DNA of 64,000 nucleotides from Pseudomonas sp. CFII64 (lineage in GTDB: Bacteria; Pseudomonadota; Gammaproteobacteria; Pseudomonadales; Pseudomonadaceae). The translations under genes were made by a program, and so were the position numbers. Shown here piece by piece: positions 35,164 to 44,227 of the stretch (within the stretch, counting starts at the first letter, position 1; the number at the start of each line of letters is the position of its first letter). The notes below the pieces were generated by a model. That model was not told the origin of the DNA and made no database searches. It saw only the letters and a list, made by a program, of their open reading frames with translations. The stretch lies in NCBI RefSeq assembly GCF_000416235.1, contig NZ_ATLO01000032.1, positions 51,790 through 115,789 on the forward strand, read 5' to 3'.

Positions 35164-36108
35164 ATGCGTAAGTCATTGATGCGTATGACATTGCGTCAAC
35201 TGCGGATTTTCAATGAGGTCTGCGATCTGCGTTCTTACAGCCGCGCGGCGGATGAAATGGCCCTCACGCAACCGGCCGTCAGCTTGCAGATACGCCAGCT
35301 GGAAGAGCTGATTGGCCAGCCGCTGTTCGAATATATCGGCAAAAAACTCTACCTGACCGAAGCCGCCGAGGCGCTGCAACTGGCCAGTCGCGACATTTTC
35401 GGGCGGCTGGAAAGCCTGGATATGCAGCTCACCGATTTACAGGGTTCTCTGCAAGGTCAACTCAAGCTGGCGGTCGAGTCGAGCTGCAAATATTTCGTCC
35501 CGCACCTGTTCGCCGCCTTCAAGCGCAACTATCCGGAAGTCATTCTCAACCTGACGGTGGTCAATCGCGCCCAGGTCATCAGACGGCTTTCCGACAATCG
35601 CGACGATCTGGTGGTGATGTCCATGGTCCCTCAGGACATGGGCCTGGAATTTCTACCCTTCCTCAACAACCCGATTGTCGCGGTCGCGCCGCCGGACCAT
35701 CCGCTGTGCCACGGGCAAGCCCTGGCGCTGAAGGATCTGGAACCTTATCCGCTGCTGATTCGCGAAAGCGGCTCGGGAACGCGCAAGGCCTGCGAGGAAT
35801 ACTTCAAGGACAAGCGCGTGCATTTCACCCAGACGCTGGAGGTTGCGTCCCACGAAGCGCAGCGCGAATGCGTGGTGGCCGGGCTGGGCATTGCGCTGCT
35901 GACGCGCCACGCGGTCAGCCTCGAACTCGCCACCGGCCTGCTCGTCGAGCTGCCCGTGGCCGAGTTGCCGCTGTATCGCAGCTGGTGCGTGGTGCAGGCC
36001 AGGGACAGACGTCTATCGCCGGTCGCTCATGCCTTCCTTGGTTTCATCCGCACCGAACGCGCGCAGATCAGCCAGCTTGTCGAGCGTTTCGACGGACGCC
36101 TTCGCTAG
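35164..36108 (+). CDS. pycR: LysR-family regulator of pyruvate carboxylase (PycR-like)
   Basis: A 314-residue LysR-type regulator: winged helix in residues 8-70 (LRQLRIFNEVCDLRSYSRAADEMALTQPAVSLQIRQLEELIG), then a co-inducer-binding domain. It is divergent from pycAB with an inverted repeat between, the same arrangement as pycR in P. aeruginosa. AAGGAG lies nine bases ahead of ATG at 35164. Its last 41 bases overlap the end of a convergent small gene. Confidence 0.87.
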   Translation: MRKSLMRMTLRQLRIFNEVCDLRSYSRAADEMALTQPAVSLQIRQLEELIGQPLFEYIGKKLYLTEAAEALQLASRDIFGRLESLDMQLTDLQGSLQGQLKLAVESSCKYFVPHLFAAFKRNYPEVILNLTVVNRAQVIRRLSDNRDDLVVMSMVPQDMGLEFLPFLNNPIVAVAPPDHPLCHGQALALKDLEPYPLLIRESGSGTRKACEEYFKDKRVHFTQTLEVASHEAQRECVVAGLGIALLTRHAVSLELATGLLVELPVAELPLYRSWCVVQARDRRLSPVAHAFLGFIRTERAQISQLVERFDGRLR

Positions 36109-36286
36109 CGTTGGAAGCCTGCCAGAAACGACCGGAAATACTGTCGTCGAAATCCGAGAGGGCTTGATTCAGTTTGCGCTCTTCCGAATAGCTTTCGATT
36201 GCACGGCGAAATGCCATTCGACGCTGGTCTTCCTGTTGACGGCGGGTTTTGACGGTGCTGTTCGAGTCATCATGATGCCGAGCCAT
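36068..36286 (-). CDS. Small PA3496-type putative regulator
   Basis: A 72-residue, strongly charged protein: MARHHDDSNSTVKTRRQQED, then RRMAFRRAIESYSEERKLNQALSDF. This pattern resembles the pseudomonad PA3496 family, annotated as putative regulators without known function. ATG at 36286 has a purine-rich site (GGGAGACAGGAT) upstream; the longer frame to 36499 runs through repeat DNA. The 3' end overlaps pycR by 41 bases on the opposite strand. No membrane or known DNA-binding motif is apparent. Confidence 0.65.
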   Translation of the reverse strand: MARHHDDSNSTVKTRRQQEDQRRMAFRRAIESYSEERKLNQALSDFDDSISGRFWQASNASEGVRRNARQAG

Positions 36287-36354
36287 ATCCTGTCTCCCAA
36301 TGCGTGTGTGGGAATACAGAATGGGCGGCAATGGTGACAAAACGATGAAAGCAT

Positions 36355-36535
36355 TTTCCCGGACAAGTCCGGTCCTACCCAATTCACGCACAACCGGTAG
36401 GAGGGGACTTGTCCCCGAATCGCCAGCCCGGCCCACCGCAATCCGCCTGGTCCGGCGCACTGCCAGAGCCACTGCTATCGAGGACAAGTCCTCTCCCACC
36501 GAGGCAACGCGCCCTGTGGGAGAGGACTTGTCCTC
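36355..36535. repeat. Cluster of REP-like palindromes
   Basis: Four segments of the variant core GACAAGTCC / GGACTTGTC are present. TCCCGGACAAGTCCGGTCC lies at 36357-36375 and GGTAGGAGGGGACTTGTCCC near 36396. A perfect 20-base inverted repeat (GAGGACAAGTCCTCTCCCAC at 36480-36499 with its complement at 36516-36535) would make a long stem with a 16-base loop. 36287-36568 otherwise holds no gene. Confidence 0.8.
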
Positions 36536-36568
36536 GAAAAGGCCCGAACGACTACAGATTCCGTGTGA

Positions 36569-37435
36569 TCAATCCTCGTGGGATTTGACCGACTTGGGTG
36601 ATAAACGAAGGCTGCGCAGGCTGCGTTTAACGCTTTTCAGGTGGTTGACCAGGCTTGGGCCGCGCGCCATGGCAACGCCCATCGCCAACACGTCGATCAC
36701 CACCAGGTGAGCGATACGCGAGGTCAGCGGGGTGTAGATTTCCGTGTCTTCATGCACGTCGATGGCCAGGTTGACCGACGACAGCTCGGCCAATGGCGTC
36801 TGGCTCGGGCACAAGGTAATCAAGGTCGCACCGCTTTCGCGAACCAGATTCGCGGTAATCAGCAGATCCTTGGAGCGACCGGATTGCGAGATGCACACCG
36901 CAACGTCCGTAGGCTTCAAGGTCACGGCCGACATGGCCTGCATGTGTGGATCGGAATAAGCCGCAGCGCTGAGCAACAGGCGGAAGAACTTGTGCTGGGC
37001 ATCCGCCGCCACCGCGCCGGACGCGCCAAAGCCGTAGAACTCCACCCGCTTGGCCGCTGCCATGGCGCTGACCGCCAGTTGCAAGGCATGGGGGTCGAGG
37101 TTCTCGCGCACTTCCATCAAGGTGTGCAGCGTGGTGTCGAAAATCTTCAGGCTGTAGTCGGCGACCGAATCGTCTTCATGAATCGCGAACTGACCAAAAC
37201 TCGCCCCCGCCGCCAGACTCTGGGCCAGCTTAAGCTTCAAATCCTGAAAGCCGGTGCAACCGATGGCGCGGCAAAAACGCACGATGGTCGGTTCGCTGAT
37301 ACCAACGCTGTGCGCCAGATCGGCCATGGAACTGTGCATCACAGCGGCAGGGTCAAGCAGCACGTGATCGGCGACCTTGAGTTCCGATTTACGTAGCAGG
37401 TGGCGTGACTGGGCAATGTGGTGCAGCAGATTCAA
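36569..37435 (-). CDS. RpiR-family (HexR-like) transcriptional regulator
   Basis: A 288-residue regulator: N-terminal RpiR-type helix-turn-helix (LLRKSELKVADHVL ... ADLAHSVGISEPTIVRFCRAIG, residues 12-63) and a C-terminal SIS sugar-phosphate domain (VEFYGFGASGAVAADAQHKF, then VCISQSGRSKDLL). HexR, the close relative, senses 2-keto-3-deoxy-6-phosphogluconate and represses the Entner-Doudoroff genes. HexR proper normally lies next to zwf/edd/gap. This gene is next to pyruvate carboxylase, so it may be a second HexR-type copy. A HexR-type operator overlaps its own promoter region. Confidence 0.85.
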   Translation of the reverse strand: MNLLHHIAQSRHLLRKSELKVADHVLLDPAAVMHSSMADLAHSVGISEPTIVRFCRAIGCTGFQDLKLKLAQSLAAGASFGQFAIHEDDSVADYSLKIFDTTLHTLMEVRENLDPHALQLAVSAMAAAKRVEFYGFGASGAVAADAQHKFFRLLLSAAAYSDPHMQAMSAVTLKPTDVAVCISQSGRSKDLLITANLVRESGATLITLCPSQTPLAELSSVNLAIDVHEDTEIYTPLTSRIAHLVVIDVLAMGVAMARGPSLVNHLKSVKRSLRSLRLSPKSVKSHED

Positions 37436-37480
37436 GGGGGCAGACTCGATAAAGGTGCGTTGGCCGGGATGTAGCTTTCT

Positions 37481-37495
37481 TGTAGTTATACTACA
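37481..37495. promoter_or_regulatory. HexR-type operator
   Basis: TGTAGTTATACTACA is a perfect 6-bp inverted repeat (TGTAGT/ACTACA) with a three-base AT centre, 46-60 bases ahead of the RpiR-family start. It closely resembles the gammaproteobacterial HexR consensus TGTAATnnnATTACA. Autoregulation is inferred. Confidence 0.6.
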
Positions 37496-37587
37496 TGACC
37501 TGCGGGACGCCCAGTTAAACGAGCTCGCCCGGTCTCACACCAGTGATTGAATGACCTATCCAGCAATCATGTAGGCCTCTTCCTACC

Positions 37588-40095
37588 TCAGTTGCCGTCT
37601 CTGGCGGCGTATTCCTCCAAAACCCCCGCCAACGCCCCCGCTTCAATCGGCCGACTGATCAAATAACCCTGCACTTCGTCGCATGCGTTGGCCTTGAGGA
37701 AATCCAGCTGTGTCTGGTTCTCGACACCTTCGGCCACGACTTTCAGCCCGAGGCTGTGGGCCATGGCGATGATCGCGCGGGTGATCGCCGCGTCTTCAGT
37801 ACCTTCGCCAAGGCCGCGAATAAAGGCCTGATCGATTTTTACGTAGTCCACCGGGAAGCGTTTGAGGTAGCTCAGGGAAGAATAGCCGGTGCCGAAATCG
37901 TCGATGGCGAGTTTTACGCCCAGTTCACGCAGCTGCTGAAAGGTCGCAATGATGTGTTCGACGCTGTCCAGCAACTGGCTTTCGGTCAGCTCAAGCTCCA
38001 GCCATTGCGGCGCCAGACCGGTTTCTTCGAGAACCTGACGCACCAGACTGACCAGCTTGCCCTGCCGCAGCTGATGCACCGACAGGTTGACCGACACGCG
38101 AATCGGTGCGAGCCCCTGACGCTGCCATTCGCAGGCCTGGCGACAGGATTCGCGCAGCACGAATTCACCGATGGCACCGATCAAACCCGTCTCTTCGGCC
38201 AGCCCGATAAAATCCCCCGGCGGCACCATGCCCATGACCGGATGCCGCCAGCGCACCAACGCCTCGACCGCATCCAGCCGACCGCTGGCCAGACACAGCT
38301 TGGGCTGATAGAAAACCTCCAGTTGCTGCTCTTCGATGGCCTTGCGCAGCTGAATTTCCAGCTGTAAACGCTCCAGCGTGCTGGCTTGCAGGCTTTCGGT
38401 GTAAAACTGGAAATTGTTGCCCCCCAGATGCTTGGCGTGTTGCATCGCCATGTTGGCCTGACTGACCAGCGCCGGGATTTCCCGGGCCGAATCGGGCAGC
38501 AGGCTGATACCCACCGATGCGCTGACCACCAGTTCATGCCCGCCCACCGCAATCGGCATGCGCAGCTTGGCCAGCAGTCGGCTGGTGACCCGCGCCAGGC
38601 TGGACAGGTTGGCGTAGGCATCGAATAACACGGCAAATTCGTCGCCGGACAATCGGGCGATGGTGTCGGCTTCCGGCAGCGCGCTGGTCAGACGTCGCGC
38701 CACCTGCTTGAGCAACTGGTCGGCGACTTCATGCCCGAGGCTGTCATTGAGCAGCTTGAAGCGGTCCAGATTGATGTGCAGCAGCGCCAGGCTTCTCCCG
38801 CCCTGGCGCACGCGCTTGTTGGCTTCGCGCAGGCGTTCGGTGAACAGCGAGCGATTGGCCAGCCCGGTCAGTTCATCAAAGTGGGTGAGATAGCGCATGC
38901 GCTCTTCGGATTCGCGGCGCGCGGAAAGATCGGCGAAGAAGCCGACGATATGGCTCATCTTGCCTGCACCATCGCGCACGACGCTCAGCTGCAGCCATTG
39001 CGGATAGAGCTCGCCGTTCTTGCGGGTTTCCACCAGTTCACCCTGCCAGCAGCCGGTCTGCTCCAGGGCCTGATGAATGGCAGCAAAATGCCGCCGCGCA
39101 TCGCGACTGCTGGCAATTTCAGTCACTTTACGTCCGACCAGATCTTCCGGCTGATAGCCGCTGACCCGACTGAACGCCTGATTGACGGTAACAATGTTGT
39201 ACTCCGGGTCGAAGATCACAATGCCTTCGCTGGCGGCTTCAAATACCGTCGCGGCCAAGCGCGGCGGGCTTTGGCTGAGCGTCTGGTTGGCCTCTTCCAG
39301 CTCAAGCGTGCGTAGCGCTACACGTTCTTCGAGGCCCGCCTGCGCATCACGCAAATCGCGCTCGGCATTGCGGCGCTGCTCGATTTCCCGGGCCAGTTCC
39401 TGATTGAGCTGGTCGCTTGTGGCTTGCGCTTGCTGCAGGTTGTCGATCAGGGCCTGATTCTGGAAGCGGCGGATCAAACCGCGCTGGATCAGCCGATTGA
39501 CCTGCCAGGCGACCACGATCAGGGCGAACAACAGGATCAAACCGAGCCAGCCCCAACCGCGCAACGGCACGTCGCCACCCCAGAACAGGTAAATGATCGG
39601 CGGCAGCAGGCACGGCAAGGTGAAGGTCAGGAATGCTGTGATGCTTGCGGCGTAAGCGATGCTGGCAGACAGCGTCGCCGCGCCGATCAGGCCAAACACC
39701 CAGGCTTGCTGCTGGAAGTTTTCCGCAGGCACCAACACCAGCGCGGCACTGGCCAGGGTCAGCCCGCTGGCCCCAGCCCCGAGCAGGAACATTCGGCCCC
39801 AGATCGGCTGCGCCTGGCGCTCGGCAGATGCACTGCGAAAAGCGGTTGCCTGAATGACCCGCAGGCAAATCAACGCCGAAAGCCAGCCGAGCCAGATGCC
39901 CACCAACAGATAGCGTTGCGGACTCCACAGCAGCCAGGCGCAGACCAGTCCATTGATAAACATGAACAGCGTCGGCAATAGCGAACCCTGGTACAGCAGG
40001 CGTGTGCGCTCGACCGCCAGCTGGGTGGCGAACTGCTTGGAAATGTTGCGCCGGTCAGCAGCTGTCGCGTCCTCGGCACTGGAGCTGAATGTCAT
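37588..40095 (-). CDS. Membrane-anchored PAS-GGDEF-EAL cyclic-di-GMP protein
   Basis: An 835-residue signalling protein. The first 220 residues hold about six hydrophobic helices (for example LLYQGSLLPTLFMFINGLVC), followed by a coiled-coil rich in Gln/Glu, a PAS domain (about 285-400, FEAASEGIVIFDPEYNIVTV), a GGDEF domain (about 410-570) and an EAL domain (about 585-830). The cyclase motif is SGDEF (RLSGDEFAVLF), a variant found in both active and inactive enzymes. The EAL side is intact (VEALVRWRHP, LELTESQL, DDFGTGYSSLSYLKRF), so it should hydrolyse cyclic-di-GMP. The PAS module probably tunes activity. No partner gene is adjacent. Confidence 0.92.
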   Translation of the reverse strand: MTFSSSAEDATAADRRNISKQFATQLAVERTRLLYQGSLLPTLFMFINGLVCAWLLWSPQRYLLVGIWLGWLSALICLRVIQATAFRSASAERQAQPIWGRMFLLGAGASGLTLASAALVLVPAENFQQQAWVFGLIGAATLSASIAYAASITAFLTFTLPCLLPPIIYLFWGGDVPLRGWGWLGLILLFALIVVAWQVNRLIQRGLIRRFQNQALIDNLQQAQATSDQLNQELAREIEQRRNAERDLRDAQAGLEERVALRTLELEEANQTLSQSPPRLAATVFEAASEGIVIFDPEYNIVTVNQAFSRVSGYQPEDLVGRKVTEIASSRDARRHFAAIHQALEQTGCWQGELVETRKNGELYPQWLQLSVVRDGAGKMSHIVGFFADLSARRESEERMRYLTHFDELTGLANRSLFTERLREANKRVRQGGRSLALLHINLDRFKLLNDSLGHEVADQLLKQVARRLTSALPEADTIARLSGDEFAVLFDAYANLSSLARVTSRLLAKLRMPIAVGGHELVVSASVGISLLPDSAREIPALVSQANMAMQHAKHLGGNNFQFYTESLQASTLERLQLEIQLRKAIEEQQLEVFYQPKLCLASGRLDAVEALVRWRHPVMGMVPPGDFIGLAEETGLIGAIGEFVLRESCRQACEWQRQGLAPIRVSVNLSVHQLRQGKLVSLVRQVLEETGLAPQWLELELTESQLLDSVEHIIATFQQLRELGVKLAIDDFGTGYSSLSYLKRFPVDYVKIDQAFIRGLGEGTEDAAITRAIIAMAHSLGLKVVAEGVENQTQLDFLKANACDEVQGYLISRPIEAGALAGVLEEYAARDGN

Positions 40096-40337
40096 GGCAG
40101 ATTCTTATAATGATAGGGCCTTGAGCGTGCACGGAGCATACACAAGGGTTGTCACGGACCAAACTGTCCGAGCTCATATAAATGGCGGTTAGTCAGTGAC
40201 TTTGGTCGTATGCCCTCGTTTTTCGGCCGCGACGCACGCTTGTAGCTCCTGACTTGCCAGTCGTCCGGAACCCCGCGTTTATCGCCTGGTGCAAAGCATG
40301 GTTTGCCCGGTTTCGCTTGGCACCCTAGAATGCGCCG

Positions 40338-42521
40338 ATGCGCGATGACCTCTCCCTTCTGCTTAATTCCCTCAACGATGCCCAACGCCAGGCCGTAGCT
40401 GCCTCCGTGGGTCGTCAGTTGGTCCTGGCCGGCGCTGGTTCCGGCAAAACCCGTGTGCTGGTGCACCGCATCGCCTGGTTGATCCAGGTCGAGCAAGCCT
40501 CGCCCCACTCCATCCTGTCGGTGACGTTCACCAACAAGGCGGCTGCGGAGATGCGCCATCGCATCGAGCAGCTGATGGGGATCAACCCGGCGGGCATGTG
40601 GGTCGGCACCTTCCACGGCCTGGCGCACCGCCTGCTGCGGGCGCACTGGCAGGAAGCCGGGCTGGCGCAGACGTTCCAGATTCTGGACAGCGATGATCAG
40701 ACCCGACTGGTCAAGCGGGTGATCCGCGAGCTGGGTCTGGACGAGCAGCGCTGGCCGGTCAAACAGGCCCAGTGGTTTATCAATGGCCAGAAAGACGAGG
40801 GCCTGCGCCCGAAACACATTCAGGCCAGCGGCGATCTGTTCCTGGCAACCATGAAGTCGATCTACGAAGCCTACGAAGTCGCCTGCCAGCGCGCCGGGGT
40901 CATCGACTTTTCCGAATTGCTGCTGCGCGCCCTCGACCTGTGGCGCGACAATCCCGGCCTGCTCGCCCACTACCAGCGGCGCTTCCGCCACGTGCTGGTG
41001 GACGAATTCCAGGACACCAACGCCGTGCAGTACGCCTGGTTGCGCCTGCTCGCCCAGGGGGGCGACAGCCTGATGGTGGTGGGCGATGACGACCAGTCGA
41101 TCTACGGCTGGCGCGGCGCGAAAATCGAGAATATTCACCAGTATTCCGATGATTTTCCTGACACCGAAGTCATCCGCCTGGAACAGAACTATCGCTCCAC
41201 CGCCAGCATCCTCAAGGCGGCCAACGGCCTGATCATCAATAACAGCGGCCGTCTGGGCAAAGAGCTGTGGACGGATGTCGGCGATGGCGAGCTGATCAAT
41301 CTGTATGCCGCCTTCAACGAACACGATGAAGCCCGCTATGTGGTGGAAACCATTGAAAGCGCGCTCAAGACCGGTCTGGCGCGCAGCGACATCGCGATTC
41401 TCTACCGCTCCAACGCCCAGTCGCGGGTGCTTGAAGAAGCGTTGCTGCGCGAGCGGATTCCGTATCGCATTTATGGCGGCCAGCGCTTCTTCGAACGCGC
41501 CGAAATCAAGAACGCCATGGCCTACCTGCGTTTGCTGGAAGGCCGTGGCAACGATGCGGCCCTTGAGCGGGTGATCAACGTGCCAGCGCGCGGCATCGGC
41601 GAAAAAACCGTCGAAGCCATTCGTCAGCATGCGCGCCACGCCGATGTGTCCATGTGGGAAGCCACGCGCCAGCTGATCGCCAATAAAGGCCTGACCGGGC
41701 GTGCTGCCGGCGCCTTGGGCCTGTTCGTCGAGCTGATCGAGAATCTCGCGGCCAAGGTCATGGACATGCCGCTGCACCTGATGACGCAAACCGTCATCGA
41801 GCAGTCCGGCCTGATCAACTATCACAAGGAAGAGAAAGGCGAAAAAGGCCAGGCTCGGGTAGAAAACCTTGAGGAACTGGTCAGCGCCGCACGCAACTTC
41901 GAGAGCGCTGAAGAGGACGCGGAGCTGACGCCACTGGCGGCGTTCCTGGGTCATGCGTCGCTGGAGTCGGGCGACACCCAGGCTGAAGAACACGAAGACA
42001 GCATTCAGTTGATGACTTTGCACAGTGCCAAAGGCCTGGAATTCCCTTACGTGTTCCTGGTGGGCATGGAAGAGGGCCTGTTCCCGCACAAGATGAGCCT
42101 GGAAGAACCGGGCCGTCTTGAAGAAGAGCGTCGTCTGGCTTATGTCGGCATCACCCGCGCCATGCAACAGCTGGTGATGACTTACGCCGAAACCCGCCGT
42201 TTGTATGGCAGTGAAACCTACAACAAGGTCTCGCGTTTCGTACGTGAGATTCCGCCATTGCTGATTCAGGAAGTGCGCCTGTCCAATAGCGTCAGTCGGC
42301 CTTTTGGTGGTACGCAAAAGGTCAGCACCAGCAGCCTGTTCAACGGCCATGGAATCCCGGAAACCGCGTTCAGCCTGGGCCAGCGCGTGCAGCACGCCGT
42401 GTTTGGCGAAGGCGTGATCCTCAACTTCGAAGGCGCCGGCGCCCAGGCGCGGGTGCAGGTGAACTTCGAGGAAGGCAGCAAGTGGCTGATGATGGGGTAT
42501 GCGAAGCTGGAAGCGATTTGA
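40338..42521 (+). CDS. uvrD: DNA helicase II UvrD
   Basis: A 727-residue superfamily 1A 3'-5' helicase for nucleotide-excision and mismatch repair. Walker A AGAGSGKTRVL is at residues 31-41, motif Ia is VTFTNKAAAEM, Walker B is VDEFQDTNAVQY, motif III is GDDDQSIYGWRGA and motif V/VI are TLHSAKGLEF and YVGITRAMQQL. Length and motif set match UvrD, not Rep. The gene stands alone; no clear LexA box (CTGT-N8-ACAG) is seen in 40096-40337, which otherwise carries no gene. Confidence 0.96.
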   Translation: MRDDLSLLLNSLNDAQRQAVAASVGRQLVLAGAGSGKTRVLVHRIAWLIQVEQASPHSILSVTFTNKAAAEMRHRIEQLMGINPAGMWVGTFHGLAHRLLRAHWQEAGLAQTFQILDSDDQTRLVKRVIRELGLDEQRWPVKQAQWFINGQKDEGLRPKHIQASGDLFLATMKSIYEAYEVACQRAGVIDFSELLLRALDLWRDNPGLLAHYQRRFRHVLVDEFQDTNAVQYAWLRLLAQGGDSLMVVGDDDQSIYGWRGAKIENIHQYSDDFPDTEVIRLEQNYRSTASILKAANGLIINNSGRLGKELWTDVGDGELINLYAAFNEHDEARYVVETIESALKTGLARSDIAILYRSNAQSRVLEEALLRERIPYRIYGGQRFFERAEIKNAMAYLRLLEGRGNDAALERVINVPARGIGEKTVEAIRQHARHADVSMWEATRQLIANKGLTGRAAGALGLFVELIENLAAKVMDMPLHLMTQTVIEQSGLINYHKEEKGEKGQARVENLEELVSAARNFESAEEDAELTPLAAFLGHASLESGDTQAEEHEDSIQLMTLHSAKGLEFPYVFLVGMEEGLFPHKMSLEEPGRLEEERRLAYVGITRAMQQLVMTYAETRRLYGSETYNKVSRFVREIPPLLIQEVRLSNSVSRPFGGTQKVSTSSLFNGHGIPETAFSLGQRVQHAVFGEGVILNFEGAGAQARVQVNFEEGSKWLMMGYAKLEAI

Positions 42522-42535
42522 ACAGGTTGCGAAGA

Positions 42536-42567
42536 CCCGTAGGACCGGCTTCAGCCGGTCCTACGGG
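42536..42567. repeat. Perfect REP-type palindrome after uvrD
   Basis: CCCGTAGGACCGGCT and AGCCGGTCCTACGGG form a perfect 15-bp stem with a two-base loop, 14 bases after the uvrD stop. It is likely to end or protect the uvrD transcript. The rest of 42568-42789 shows no gene. Confidence 0.85.
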
Positions 42568-42789
42568 TAATCGCAAGCCGCCTCAGCTTGAATGTCGCTC
42601 CAGTCATCGCCATATAGATGACTACGCCAAACGGCGGTGTCCTACAGAACTTTTACCGAAGCCCTACAGACCAACCTTTATAGGGTCTTCGGGCTCTTAC
42701 GCAAAAGCCGGAAACATTTGGCCACTAGCTATACACCTATGCCCTATGCAATATGGCGCGCGTGCAATCCATAAAACGGGAATACCCTT

Positions 42790-43647
42790 ATGCAACGTTT
42801 TCTAAGCATCGCTCTGGCGCTGTGCATCGGGCTCACCATGAGCCTTGACGCCAGTGCCGCGCGTTTCGGTGGCGGCAAGAGCATGGGCTCGGCGCCGACT
42901 CACCAAGCGCGCCAAACTGCTCCTGCCACCCCTGCCGCTGCGCCTAACGCCGCCGGTCGTCCTGCACCTGCTGCAAGCGGTGCTTCGCGCTGGCTCGGCC
43001 CGTTGGCCGGTATCGCTGCTGGCGGCCTGCTCGCCTCCATGTTCATGGGCGACGGCTTCCAGGGGATGCAAATCTTCGACATCCTGATCATGGCGGTCAT
43101 TGCCTTCCTGATCTTCCGCTTCATCGCGGCCCGTCGTCGCAAGCAACAAGGCCCGCAAATGGCCACTGCTGCCGGTCCGGCTGCGTTTCAGCGTGAAAGT
43201 GTTGAACAGCCTGCGCAGAACTCGATCTTCGGTGGCGGTTCTTCCGCAGCAGCCGCAGCGCCAGTGATCAACGCACCCGCATGGTTCAACGAAACCCGCT
43301 TCCTCGAAGCCGCTCGTAGCCACTTCCAGTCGCTGCAACAGCATTGGGATGCCAACGAGATGGACAAGATCTCCGAGTTCGTGACCCCGCAAATGCTGGA
43401 GTTCCTGAAAAAAGAACGTGCTGATCTGGGCGAAGGTTTCCAGTCGACGTTCATCGACAACCTGACCGTGCAACTCGACGGCCTGGATGATCGCGCAGAC
43501 AAGACCATCGCGACCCTGACGTTCAGCGGCGTCTCCAAGACTTCGCGCTTTGACCAGGGCGAAGTGTTCAGCGAAAGCTGGAACATGGAACGCCCTCAAG
43601 GCGACAATCAGCCTTGGCTGGTTGCCGGTATCCGCCAGAACGGCTGA
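42790..43647 (+). CDS. Tim44-like domain membrane protein
   Basis: A 285-residue protein. It starts with a signal peptide or anchor (MQRFLSIALALCIGLTMSLDASA), followed by a Gly/Ala-rich segment (RFGGGKSMGSAPTHQAR), a second hydrophobic pair (WLGPLAGIAAGGLLASMF; IFDILIMAVIAFLIFRFIAARRR) and, from about residue 165, a Tim44/TolA-type domain (FNETRFLEAARSHFQSLQQHWD to the end). Bacterial Tim44-like proteins are of unknown role. It lies between uvrD and the SMI1 gene, ends at a strong terminator and is probably monocistronic. Confidence 0.85.
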   Translation: MQRFLSIALALCIGLTMSLDASAARFGGGKSMGSAPTHQARQTAPATPAAAPNAAGRPAPAASGASRWLGPLAGIAAGGLLASMFMGDGFQGMQIFDILIMAVIAFLIFRFIAARRRKQQGPQMATAAGPAAFQRESVEQPAQNSIFGGGSSAAAAAPVINAPAWFNETRFLEAARSHFQSLQQHWDANEMDKISEFVTPQMLEFLKKERADLGEGFQSTFIDNLTVQLDGLDDRADKTIATLTFSGVSKTSRFDQGEVFSESWNMERPQGDNQPWLVAGIRQNG

Positions 43648-43675
43648 TCCGCTGCGTCATGAAAGCTGCATCCAG

Positions 43676-43699
43676 AACCCCGGACTTGTCCGGGGTTTT
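43676..43699 (+). terminator. Rho-independent terminator after the Tim44-like gene
   Basis: AACCCCGGAC pairs with GTCCGGGGTT around a two-base loop, followed by TTTTG. It lies 28 bases after the stop. Its core CCGGACTTGTCCGG is identical to one REP variant of this window. Confidence 0.85.
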
Positions 43700-43781
43700 G
43701 TCTTATCCGTTCGAATAGTTATTTTGAGAAAGGCTTTAGGCTACTGTATAACCCGCGCCATCAGTTTAGAGGAGCCAGGCC

Positions 43782-44189
43782 GTGGAAGAAGTCATTGAAC
43801 AATTACGTGAAGCGAACGAACCAGTCCCGGTTCCGCTTGAATTGCCCGACGAAGACCAGCTGGTAGAAGTCGAGGAACAGCTGTTCATCAACATCCCGTT
43901 CGTCTTCAAGGAGTTTCTGTTGACGGTCAGCGATGTGGTGTACGGCAGCCTTGAGCCGGTGACGATCACCGATCCGCAATCGCACACGTACTTGCCCGAA
44001 GTTGCCGCGAACGCGTGGGACATCGGCGTGCCACGCGAGCTGATCCCGATCTGTCAGGATGGCGAAGATTACTACTGCGTCGAAGAGGACGGCACTGTAG
44101 TGCTGTGGTCCGGCGAAGAAGAGCTGGTCACCGAAGAAAGCTGGGAGTCGGTCTGGCACTGGGCGCGGGACGTCTGGCTGGAAAGCTGA
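43782..44189 (+). CDS. SMI1/KNR4 (SUKH) family protein
   Basis: A 135-residue, acidic protein with the SUKH fold pattern: an N-terminal helix (LPDEDQLVEVEEQL), the Pro-Phe-Lys-Glu-Phe block (IPFVFKEFLLTVSDVVYGSLEP), and the strand-rich end VPRELIPICQDGEDYYCVEEDG. In bacteria this fold is common among immunity proteins of polymorphic toxins, but solitary copies such as this one also occur. Translation starts with GTG at 43782 behind GAGGAG. No toxin gene adjoins it: the convergent neighbour is an antiporter. Confidence 0.85.
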   Translation: MEEVIEQLREANEPVPVPLELPDEDQLVEVEEQLFINIPFVFKEFLLTVSDVVYGSLEPVTITDPQSHTYLPEVAANAWDIGVPRELIPICQDGEDYYCVEEDGTVVLWSGEEELVTEESWESVWHWARDVWLES

Positions 44190-44227
44190 TTCCCCGTCAG
44201 TCGGGAGCCGGCCGAGCCAGGGCAATC

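Noticed and set aside
40096..40337. LexA box for uvrD
   Set aside because: I looked for CTGT-N8-ACAG. A CTGT near 40165 has no matching ACAG at the required distance.
40152..42395. 747-codon open frame on the minus strand across uvrD
   Set aside because: It lies wholly antisense to uvrD, which has every helicase motif. Long antisense frames are normal in high-GC genes; it has no ribosome site or recognisable domain.
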